Of a DNA stretch of 64,000 nucleotides, positions 45,665 through 53,453 are shown in pieces. This DNA is from Ferruginibacter yonginensis (lineage in GTDB: Bacteria; Bacteroidota; Bacteroidia; Chitinophagales; Chitinophagaceae). Both the position numbers and the translations under genes were made by a program. The notes under the pieces are model-generated. The model had not been told where the DNA came from, searched no databases, and saw only the letters and a list, made by a program, of their open reading frames with translations. The DNA is taken from assembly GCF_042651465.1 (NCBI RefSeq), contig NZ_JBHSCZ010000001.1, positions 372,001 through 436,000 of the forward strand, in the 5' to 3' direction. Positions within the stretch are counted from its first letter, which is position 1, and each line of letters starts with the position of its first letter.

Positions 45665-47080
45665 TTATCTTACAGAATTATAAAGGTTTATATATTGTTC
45701 GGCGCTGGCTATCCAACTATTATCAATAGCCATCATGGTCTTTCTCACAGCATTTAATGTTACCGTATCGTTATACAGTGCTAGTGCTCGTTGTATGGTA
45801 ATATCAATATCATATAAAGAAGCATAGTTAAAGCATAAGCCATAACCACCTTGTTCATCAATATCTATCACAGTATCTTTTAGTCCGCCTGTTCTACGTA
45901 CCATGGGTACTGTACCATAACGCAATGCATATAATTGGTTAAGGCCACAAGGTTCTACCCTACTAGGCATCAATAAAAAATCGGCACCGGCATACATTAA
46001 ATGACTCAGTTTTTCGTTGTAGGTTATTTGCGAATTGTAGTACCCAACATATTGTTGGTTCATTTGAGTAAGGGCGTTTTCTACTGCAGGGTCGCCACTA
46101 CCTAAAATCAAAAAATTTATTTTCCCAGTATACGTTTGTAATGCATTATTGATGGCATCTGGCAACAATTCAGCTGCTTTTTCATGTACTAACCTACCAA
46201 TAAAAATTATGAGTGGTAAATTGGGTTGAAGGCCAAAATCATCACACAATTTTTTCTTGTTTAAAGCTTTACCAGCGGCAGCATCTTTAATGCTGTAATT
46301 ATCCATTATATAAGTATCTGTTGCTGGGTTCCAAACTTTGTAATCAATACCATTAATGATGCCGGTACATTTTGCGTATTCAGCCCTAAATAAATTTTCT
46401 AATCCATTGGCTTCATCCATTAACTCTTTCATGTAACCCGGACTAACCGTGTTTACACGATAAGCTGTTTTTATACCACATGCTAAGGAATTTACGGTAT
46501 TGTTCCAATCGAGCAAGCCCCAATTCCATGTATCCCAAGCTGGTAAATAAGCTGCTTTTTCCCAACCCATCCAGCCTTGGTATTGTGCATTGTGTATGGT
46601 TAAAATAGATGGTATGCTTTTTAAATTTGTATAAGCATAACAATACTTCATCATAAACGGAATTAAAGCTGCTTGGTGGTCGTGCACATGCACAATATCA
46701 GGCCTATGCTCCCATCTGCTCATCCATTCCATCACCGCAATTTGAAAAGCCATGAAGCGTTCTGTATCATCATCATAGCCATAAACTTTTTCTCTATCTA
46801 ATAAACCATTAATATCAACACAGTATAAATCAAAACCCAGCTTATTATTTATTTCTTTAATGATGGTAAAATCAAAGTTCATTTTCTCCATTGAGAAAAA
46901 CCCTTTGTGTACAACTTCCCATTCATTTTCATACAAAAACTTAGTGCGGTACATGGGCATTACAACTTTTGCGATATGCCCTTGTTGATTTTGATATTTA
47001 GGCAAAGCACCTACTACATCGGCAAGTCCGCCTACTTTGGCCATTGGATAACACTCTGCACTTACATGTATTATTTCCAT
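45665..47080 (-). CDS. glgA: Glycogen synthase (ADP-glucose)
   Basis: The 471-residue GT5 enzyme elongates alpha-1,4-glucan from ADP-glucose. It shows the N-terminal MEIIHVSAECYPMAKVGGLAD with the ADP-binding KVGGL (KTGGL in many bacteria), HDHQAALIPF, and the C-terminal donor site PSRVEPCGLNQLYALRYGTV with R-T-G-G-L-K-D-T-V. First gene of the glgA-glgC operon, divergent from a sugar transporter gene across 210 bp. Confidence 0.94.
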   Translation of the reverse strand: MEIIHVSAECYPMAKVGGLADVVGALPKYQNQQGHIAKVVMPMYRTKFLYENEWEVVHKGFFSMEKMNFDFTIIKEINNKLGFDLYCVDINGLLDREKVYGYDDDTERFMAFQIAVMEWMSRWEHRPDIVHVHDHQAALIPFMMKYCYAYTNLKSIPSILTIHNAQYQGWMGWEKAAYLPAWDTWNWGLLDWNNTVNSLACGIKTAYRVNTVSPGYMKELMDEANGLENLFRAEYAKCTGIINGIDYKVWNPATDTYIMDNYSIKDAAAGKALNKKKLCDDFGLQPNLPLIIFIGRLVHEKAAELLPDAINNALQTYTGKINFLILGSGDPAVENALTQMNQQYVGYYNSQITYNEKLSHLMYAGADFLLMPSRVEPCGLNQLYALRYGTVPMVRRTGGLKDTVIDIDEQGGYGLCFNYASLYDIDITIQRALALYNDTVTLNAVRKTMMAIDNSWIASAEQYINLYNSVR

Positions 47081-47182
47081 TCGTTCGGTTTCAATATTTT
47101 AAATGAATTTATGAAGTATATTTCAAACCAACACATTTTCAAATTAAAATATTACAATGTATATAAATGTATCGTCTTCAAA

Positions 47183-47216
47183 ATTGAAAACCATTTTTAC
47201 ACAAATTGTTTTCAAT
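47183..47216. promoter_or_regulatory. Inverted repeat between glgA and the sugar transporter gene
   Basis: ATTGAAAAC (47183-47191) and GTTTTCAAT (47208-47216) are perfect reverse complements 16 nt apart, in the divergent region of 47081-47290. They could be an operator shared by storage and uptake genes; no T-tract suggests a terminator. Confidence 0.35.
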
Positions 47217-47290
47217 AATCAACATTGAATAAATTATTTTTTAGTTAATAATATTTTACACTATTTTGGGGGATAAAACCAAACTTCAAA

Positions 47291-49012
47291 ATGATAGCAT
47301 CACAAAATGACAAAATTAGTATGCCCTCATCAGGCAAATTAATTCCTACCAATTACGGAGCATTAGGTACATTGGTAACTGTTTTTTTCTTTTGGGGATT
47401 TATTGCGGCTGGTAACAGCGTATTTATTCCTTTTTGTAAACACAAATTTAATTTAGATCAGTTTCAAAGCCAGTTGGTAGATACGGCTTTTTACTTCGCC
47501 TACTTTATAGGCGCTTTATTTTTATTTGCTTATGGTGCATTTGGCGGTAAAGATTTGGTAGCAAAATGGGGCTATAAAAAATCAATTGTATACGGTTTAT
47601 TATTTTCTGCATTAGGTGCTGCCGCTATGATTTTAGCAGTAAACCTCAACACTTTTGCAGGTATGTTGGTTGGATTGTTTATTGTGGCCTTAGGGTTTTC
47701 ATTACAACAAACCGCTGCACAACCTTTTGCCATTACATTGGGTGACCCATCAACCGGTACAAGTAGGGTTACATTAGGTGGCGCTATCAATTCATTTGGT
47801 ACTACTATTGGGCCATTGGTAGTAGCCTTAGCATTATTTGGTACTACTGCTGCTATTACTGATGAAAAAATTGCTTCGCTAAGTTTAGGTAAAGTAATAT
47901 TATTGTACTCATGCGTTGGTGGTTTATTTATTGCCGCTGCTGCATTGTTCTTTTTCTCTAAAAAAGTACCAGCAGGTATTTCAGAAGAAAAAACAGAAAA
48001 AGCGAATAAAGCTTTGTACATGTTGCTAATAATGACAGGGCTTTTGATTATTATGTTTGTACCTATTTTTAATAGCTATAAAACAGACCCAGCGTTACTT
48101 TCTGATGTTGAAAAGCATGATTTGGAAGCGTATAGAATGAAATGGTTAATTGGTGCTTTTTTAGTAATTGTTGTTGGCTTATTATCTGTAAACTTATCAG
48201 CCAAAAAAAATCCTGACGGTTGGGGTGCTATGAAGTACCCACAATTGTTGTTAGGCATGTTAGGTATTTTCTTTTATGTAGGTGTAGAAGTTTCAGTTGG
48301 TAGCAACTTAAGTGAATTATTAAAAAATGATGCTTTTGGTGGTTTACAATCATCTGAAGCTACACCATATGTGGCTATGTATTGGGGTAGTTTAATGATT
48401 GGGCGTTGGGCTGGTGCAGTATCTGCATTTGGTTTATCAAAAAATATGCGTATACTTTTACAAATTTTAGTACCTTTTTTAGCATTTGGTATTTTGTTAG
48501 CCGTAAACAGTGGTTTTGGCTATGATATGAAACCATTGTACTACTATGTAGTTTGTGTGGTTATTCAAATTGCTGCATTTTATATTAGCAACGATAAGCC
48601 AGCTCGTACGTTGTTAATATTTTCATTATTAGGCGTAGCTGCAATGGTGATTGGTACACAAACAACAGGCACCGTAGCTGTATATGCTTTTTTAAGTGGT
48701 GGTTTATGTTGCTCTATTATGTGGCCTTCTATTTTTAGTTTATCAGTAGCAGGTTTAGGTAAATACACAACCCAAGGTGCTGCTTTTTTAATTATGATGA
48801 TTTTGGGCGGTGGTATTATTCCTCCTATTCAAGGAAAATTTGCTGATTACTTACAAGCAAATTCTACAGTAGCAGGTTCAGGTATACATGCCTCTTATTG
48901 GATTCCGGCTATTTGCTTCGCATACTTGGCTTTCTTTGCGTTTGCTGTTAAAGGAATATTAAGCAAACAAGGAATTAACTATGATGCAACAAGCGAAGAA
49001 ACCGTATCCTAA
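47291..49012 (+). CDS. Sugar MFS transporter, FucP/FHS-like
   Basis: The 573-residue polytopic protein resembles the fucose/glucose-galactose:H+ symporter branch of the major facilitator superfamily: FFFWGFIAAGNSVFIPFCKH in helix 1, QSQLVDTAFYFAYFIGAL, and QQTAAQPFAITLGDP with NSFGTTIGPL in helices 4-5. The central loop is enlarged (about 230-290) relative to the usual 420-440-residue length. The ROK kinase gene starts 19 nt downstream, so imported sugar is probably glucose-like and phosphorylated on entry. Confidence 0.88.
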   Translation: MIASQNDKISMPSSGKLIPTNYGALGTLVTVFFFWGFIAAGNSVFIPFCKHKFNLDQFQSQLVDTAFYFAYFIGALFLFAYGAFGGKDLVAKWGYKKSIVYGLLFSALGAAAMILAVNLNTFAGMLVGLFIVALGFSLQQTAAQPFAITLGDPSTGTSRVTLGGAINSFGTTIGPLVVALALFGTTAAITDEKIASLSLGKVILLYSCVGGLFIAAAALFFFSKKVPAGISEEKTEKANKALYMLLIMTGLLIIMFVPIFNSYKTDPALLSDVEKHDLEAYRMKWLIGAFLVIVVGLLSVNLSAKKNPDGWGAMKYPQLLLGMLGIFFYVGVEVSVGSNLSELLKNDAFGGLQSSEATPYVAMYWGSLMIGRWAGAVSAFGLSKNMRILLQILVPFLAFGILLAVNSGFGYDMKPLYYYVVCVVIQIAAFYISNDKPARTLLIFSLLGVAAMVIGTQTTGTVAVYAFLSGGLCCSIMWPSIFSLSVAGLGKYTTQGAAFLIMMILGGGIIPPIQGKFADYLQANSTVAGSGIHASYWIPAICFAYLAFFAFAVKGILSKQGINYDATSEETVS

Positions 49013-49031
49013 TAAAATTAAGATAAAAGCT

Positions 49032-49988
49032 ATGATGGATATATCTAACGATCATGCAATAGGCATTGATATTGGCGGTACCAATACTAAGTATGGTATT
49101 GTAAACCACCGTGGACAAATTATTTTTGAGGGCTCCATTAAAACTGATCAATATCCTACAATTGACGAATTTATTGATGCGTTGTACGGAAAATTACAGC
49201 CAGAAATAGATGCAATGAAAGACGTTAATATTGTTGGGATTGGTTTGGGTGCTCCAAATGGTAACTTTTATACAGGCACCATTGATTATGCGCCAAACCT
49301 ACGTTGGAAAGGCATAGTACCATTGGCACAATTGGTGACCGAAAAATTTGGTATCACTGCAAAATTAACCAACGATGCTAATGCTGCTGCCGTTGGCGAA
49401 ATGATGTATGGTGCTGCAAGAGGTATGAAAGATTTTATTATGATAACCTTAGGCACCGGTGTGGGTAGTGGCATTTTTGCCAATGGTGAATTGGTTTTGG
49501 GGCATGATGGTTTTGCAGGTGAATTAGGCCACTCCATTGTAATACCAGGAGGACGACTTCACCCTCATACCGGTTTATATGGCTCATTGGAAAGTTATGC
49601 AAGTGCCACTGGAGTTACAGTAACGGCGAAGGAATTTTTAAGCGGTACAGCTGAAGCTAGTATTTTAAGAGAAACTCCAACAGATGACTTAAACAGTAAA
49701 ATTGTATTTGATGCTGCCATTGCTGGCGATGCTATTGCCATGAAAGTATTTGAATTTACTGGTAATATTTTAGGTATGGCATTGGCAAATTTTGTAACAT
49801 TTTCATCGCCACAAGCGATTATTTTATTTGGTGGACTTACCAAAGCTGGTGACATTTTAATGAAGCCCGTAAAAGATAGTATGGAACGTAACCTGCTACC
49901 TATTTTTAGAAATAAAATTCAATTAATTTTTAGTGAACTTAAAGAAAGTGATGCGGCTATTTTAGGCGCTAGTGCTTTGGTTTGGTAA
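49032..49988 (+). CDS. ROK-family sugar kinase, probable glucokinase
   Basis: The 318-residue kinase has the ATP phosphate-binding loop GIDIGGTNTKYG near its start, the catalytic aspartate in TNDANAAAVGE and the ROK histidine H167 in GELGHSIV. The zinc-binding Cys motif normally following this histidine (CxCGxxGCxE) is replaced by L-H-P-H-T-G-L-Y-G-S-L-E, with no cysteines. The frame is open back to 48981, overlapping the transporter, but the ATG at 49032 (or 49035) gives the family N-terminus. Together with pgi it would channel imported glucose into glycolysis. Confidence 0.85.
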   Translation: MMDISNDHAIGIDIGGTNTKYGIVNHRGQIIFEGSIKTDQYPTIDEFIDALYGKLQPEIDAMKDVNIVGIGLGAPNGNFYTGTIDYAPNLRWKGIVPLAQLVTEKFGITAKLTNDANAAAVGEMMYGAARGMKDFIMITLGTGVGSGIFANGELVLGHDGFAGELGHSIVIPGGRLHPHTGLYGSLESYASATGVTVTAKEFLSGTAEASILRETPTDDLNSKIVFDAAIAGDAIAMKVFEFTGNILGMALANFVTFSSPQAIILFGGLTKAGDILMKPVKDSMERNLLPIFRNKIQLIFSELKESDAAILGASALVW

Positions 49989-50011
49989 TAAATAATTGTA
50001 AAACGATAAAT

Positions 50012-50041
50012 AAAAATGCGACTCAAATGAGTCGCATTTTT
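50012..50041. terminator. Bidirectional terminator between ROK kinase and nhaA
   Basis: A 14-bp perfect stem (50012-50025 with 50028-50041) includes its own A and T tracts. Confidence 0.9.
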
Positions 50042-50043
50042 AT

Positions 50044-51207
50044 TTATGTAAGTGATTCACTTGCTTCTTCAATATTATTTTTTAATGTAAATTTTAATAA
50101 GCAAAAACCTAGGAGTCCGGCAATTAAAGAACCCACCAAAATAACCAGTTTAGTATTATTTATAATCACTTCATCAGTAAAAGCCAACAATGTAATAAAT
50201 ACCGACATGGTAAAACCAATACCACCTAACAAAGCAGCGCCTATCACATGTATAGGTTTACAACCATCTGGTAAACTACCTATACCAAATTTTATACCCA
50301 CAAAGCTAAAAACTGAAATACCTACTACCTTACCAATTACCAAACCTAATAAAATACCAATGCTATAATGTTCAGTAAAAATCGTTGAAAAATTAGTACC
50401 CAATACAATCGCTGTGTTGGCTAATGCAAATAAAGGTAAAATTAAAAACGCTACCGGTTTATGTAACCAATTTTGCAAAATATAGGAAGGCGATTTTTCA
50501 CTACCATCACCAAAAGGTATTACAAATGCAACAATTACGCCTGCAATGGTAGCATGTACACCCGAATGCAACATACAATACCAAATACCAATACCTCCAA
50601 TAATGTAGGGTATTAAATTGTATACTTTCAATCTATTTAAAACGAACAATAACAACCATAATGCGCCAGCAATTAATAAATACAACCAAGCAATGGTATT
50701 GGTATAAAAAACTGCAATTACAATAATGGCACCTAAATCATCAATAACAGCTAAGGCTGCTAAAAATATTTTTAAACTGGCTGGTACTTTATTACCTAAT
50801 AATGAAAGTATGCCCAATGCAAAAGCAATATCAGTGGCCATTGGTATACCTGCACCACTCTGTGTTGCAGTACCATAATTAAAAATGAGGTAAATACCTG
50901 CTGGCACAAGCATACCACCAATAGCACCCAGCATGGGTAACGCTGCATTTTGTAAAGTTGATAACTCACCATTATACACTTCTCTTTCAAGCTCCAGCCC
51001 TATCATTAAAAAGAAAATAGCCATGAGGCCATCGTTGATCCAATGTGATAAATGTTCGCCAGCTATGGAGGCATTCCATAAGCTAAAATAACTTGTGCTA
51101 TAATTTGAATTTGCAATGATGAGCGAAAAAATAGTACATATAACCAATACCACGCCTCCAGCTTTTTCACTGGCAAAAAAAGCTTTAAATACATTGGTTA
51201 ATTTCAT
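50044..51207 (-). CDS. nhaA: Na+/H+ antiporter NhaA
   Basis: The 387-residue inner-membrane antiporter extrudes Na+ in exchange for H+. It has the ion-binding pair D156-D157 in LAVIDDLGAI, D126 in MATDIAFALG, and the early GLMAIFFLMIGLELEREV segment. Length and helix pattern fit the family. It starts 11 nt after the LolA-like gene, so both are likely on one transcript. Confidence 0.94.
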   Translation of the reverse strand: MKLTNVFKAFFASEKAGGVVLVICTIFSLIIANSNYSTSYFSLWNASIAGEHLSHWINDGLMAIFFLMIGLELEREVYNGELSTLQNAALPMLGAIGGMLVPAGIYLIFNYGTATQSGAGIPMATDIAFALGILSLLGNKVPASLKIFLAALAVIDDLGAIIVIAVFYTNTIAWLYLLIAGALWLLLFVLNRLKVYNLIPYIIGGIGIWYCMLHSGVHATIAGVIVAFVIPFGDGSEKSPSYILQNWLHKPVAFLILPLFALANTAIVLGTNFSTIFTEHYSIGILLGLVIGKVVGISVFSFVGIKFGIGSLPDGCKPIHVIGAALLGGIGFTMSVFITLLAFTDEVIINNTKLVILVGSLIAGLLGFCLLKFTLKNNIEEASESLT

Positions 51208-51218
51208 CTTTACAAAAA

Positions 51219-51950
51219 TTATTTAAACTGGTAAGGGTCAAATATAGCCATATCAATGGTTGTATTGAATTTACAATCGTAATATTTTTCTTTTTGTAAC
51301 ATCGCATCATTTATGTAAAACGATACTATTGTTTCTGTGTAAGCTTTACCCACTTTTTGGTGGCCATCAAAAATAGCTTCTTGCTTTGTTTTACCAATAT
51401 ACTTTATAAAACGTACTACAATTAAACGCTCTTTCTCAATAAACAATTGACTTACTTTTTCGTTTTCATTGTTAGCACCAATTACATACACTGCTTTACC
51501 GTTGTAGGTAGTTTCATAAGCTTTTGTATAGTCGTATCCTTCCTTTAATATTTTACTTTTCACCGTATCATAAGGTAAAAAATACATGCCACCTAAAAGA
51601 AAAGTCAAATCATCTGTACGCAAACTTTTATTAACCAATTTTGATTTCCTTATTTGAAAAACAGAATCTTTGTTATAAATAACCGCATTGCCATTTTCTG
51701 CTGCACCAATGCTAATGCGGAAATAATCAGGAAATACAATACTTTCATACCAAGTATCTGTTTTTACTAAACTGTCTTTTTTAAACGTTTCTGTTGTTTG
51801 TGTAAAAGTGAAATTTTTGTACCAATTACCTTTGTACTTTTTATACATTTTTTGTAGTACTTTTTCTCCTGTTAAACTATCTTTTAGCGGTGTTGCTTTT
51901 GCAACAAATAATGAGCAAAGTGCAATGAACGTTATTATTATTTTTTTCAT
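51219..51950 (-). CDS. LolA-like outer-membrane lipoprotein-sorting family protein
   Basis: The 243-residue protein has a signal peptide ending near AKAT (residue 20) without a lipobox Cys. The mature part is a half-barrel type beta fold with the pattern FTFTQTTETF...YESIVFPDYFRI, G-N-A-V-I-Y-N-K-D-S and a C-terminal M-A-I-F-D-P-Y-Q-F-K. This matches LolA/LolB-like proteins of Bacteroidota that bind lipids or hydrophobic partners in the periplasm; it is not orthologous to LolA with certainty. First gene of a pair with nhaA. Confidence 0.7.
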   Translation of the reverse strand: MKKIIITFIALCSLFVAKATPLKDSLTGEKVLQKMYKKYKGNWYKNFTFTQTTETFKKDSLVKTDTWYESIVFPDYFRISIGAAENGNAVIYNKDSVFQIRKSKLVNKSLRTDDLTFLLGGMYFLPYDTVKSKILKEGYDYTKAYETTYNGKAVYVIGANNENEKVSQLFIEKERLIVVRFIKYIGKTKQEAIFDGHQKVGKAYTETIVSFYINDAMLQKEKYYDCKFNTTIDMAIFDPYQFK

Positions 51951-52142
51951 GTTTATAATTTAAAAGATGATGTTGATACAACAGCGTACTAATTTCCTCC
52001 AAAAATAAATGGGATGATAAAAAGCTGCTTACCGTCTGTCATTTTTTTAACTTACAAATGATAATAGTTGCGGCTATTAATGACAATTTATCGCATTTAT
52101 TAGAATGGTGCAATAATTGTGCGATTCTAAAAAAATAAAATT

Positions 52143-52985
52143 ATGAGTAAAGTTTGGTTTATAACTGGTTGCTCTACTGGTTTTGGCAGGGAGCTATCTA
52201 AACAAGTATTGGCAACTGGTAACAAAGTTGTAGTAACGGCACGTAAAGTGGCAGATGTACAAGATATCGTTGCAGGTAATGAAGCCAATGCCATTGCAGT
52301 AACGTTAGATGTAACAAAACCTGCTGAAATTACAGCGGCAGTTGCAGCCGCCATGCAAAAATTTGGTAGTATTGATGTGTTGGTTAACAACGCTGGTATT
52401 GGCTATTTTGGTGCCATTGAAGAAAGTGAAGATGATGCTGTACGTCAAATGTTTGAAATAAATGTATTTGGTTTGGCGAAAATGACACAAGAAGTGTTGC
52501 CTATTATGCGTAAACAACGCAGTGGTCATGTTGTAAACATTGCATCAATTGGTGGTTTACGTTCGTTCCCTGCAGTTGGTTTTTATAACGCAACCAAATA
52601 TGCTGTAGATGGTTTATCAGAGGCTTTGGCAAAAGAAACGGCACATTTAGGAATTAAAGTAACCATAGTTTGTCCGAGTGGTTTCCGTACTGATTGGGCT
52701 GGGCGATCTGCCAACGATAGCAAAATTATTATTGAAGATTATGCACCTACTGCAGGTCAAAATAAATCCAATATTAGAGGATACAGTGGCAACCAACCTG
52801 GCGACCCTGTGAGAGCAGCAAAGGCAATTGTGGCCGCAGTTGATGCCGAAAACCCACCTTTACGTTTGTTATTAGGTGAAGCTGCTTTAAAAGGTGCACG
52901 AGCCAAACTCGATGAATTGAAACATGATTTTGATACTTGGGAAGCAACTACTGTTGGAGCAGATTTTCCTAAAGAAGAACAATAA
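52143..52985 (+). CDS. SDR-family oxidoreductase
   Basis: The 280-residue classical short-chain dehydrogenase has the NAD(P)-binding TGCSTGFGREL (9-19), NNAGIGYFG, the catalytic Ser in NIASIGG and the Y-x-x-x-K pair in YNATKYAVDGLSEAL. An Arg shortly after the first Gly motif (ARK at about 35) suggests NADP preference. The substrate is unknown. It has its own terminator and stands alone. Confidence 0.9.
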   Translation: MSKVWFITGCSTGFGRELSKQVLATGNKVVVTARKVADVQDIVAGNEANAIAVTLDVTKPAEITAAVAAAMQKFGSIDVLVNNAGIGYFGAIEESEDDAVRQMFEINVFGLAKMTQEVLPIMRKQRSGHVVNIASIGGLRSFPAVGFYNATKYAVDGLSEALAKETAHLGIKVTIVCPSGFRTDWAGRSANDSKIIIEDYAPTAGQNKSNIRGYSGNQPGDPVRAAKAIVAAVDAENPPLRLLLGEAALKGARAKLDELKHDFDTWEATTVGADFPKEEQ

Positions 52986-53003
52986 TATTTTTAAACAATA
53001 TTG

Positions 53004-53033
53004 AAAGGCTTACATTTTTGTAAGCCTTTTTTA
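53004..53033 (+). terminator. Terminator after the SDR gene
   Basis: An 11-bp stem (AAAGGCTTACA / TGTAAGCCTTT) with a 4-nt loop is followed by a T-rich tract. Confidence 0.88.
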
Positions 53034-53133
53034 TGTTTTTTTTACCCAGAACAGTTTTTTGAAATTAGTGATTAATGGCTTTAATGCAACCATTTTATAT
53101 ACTATATTTACGACCTTAAATAAACTTATTTTC

Positions 53134-53451
53134 ATGTCGGCTACCCTTCAAATCATCAATCAAATATTTGAACTCCAACAAAAAATTAATAGTACTACAG
53201 ATGCTGCTCATTATGAACGCAATTTCAATAGACTATTTTCCATTTTCGAAGAAGATGGCTACATTATTCAAAACCCAACTAATGAAGTGTATAGCCCTAC
53301 CAGAACAGATTGTGAAGCATCTATAACAGGTGATATTGCTTCAAAAATGATTATCACTAAAACACTCAAACCCATCATCTACCAAAAAGCGGCAGGCAAC
53401 ATTCAGCTTTTACAAAAAGCGATTGTATTAGTTGAAAAAAATAATTATTGA
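53134..53451 (+). CDS. Small GrpE-like protein, partner of the divergent Hsp70
   Basis: The 105-residue protein, from the ATG at 53134, has an N-terminal helix suited to coiled-coil pairing (IINQIFELQQKIN) and a C-terminal part with the order E-D-G-Y-x-I, Y-S-P-T-R-T-D-C-E-A-S and KTLKPIIYQKA. This order recalls the beta-domain of GrpE, where G-x-x-Y/F-D-P, H-E-A and R-V-L-R-P-A occur in the same sequence. It ends 2 nt before the Hsp70 gene. A nucleotide-exchange role is an inference and needs structural comparison. The open frame to 53059 adds an unlikely hydrophobic extension. Confidence 0.6.
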   Translation: MSATLQIINQIFELQQKINSTTDAAHYERNFNRLFSIFEEDGYIIQNPTNEVYSPTRTDCEASITGDIASKMIITKTLKPIIYQKAAGNIQLLQKAIVLVEKNNY

Positions 53452-53453
53452 AT

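Noticed and set aside
46940..47060. KVGGL instead of KTGGL in glycogen synthase as a lost active site
   Set aside because: The lysine is kept and this form is widespread in related bacteria.
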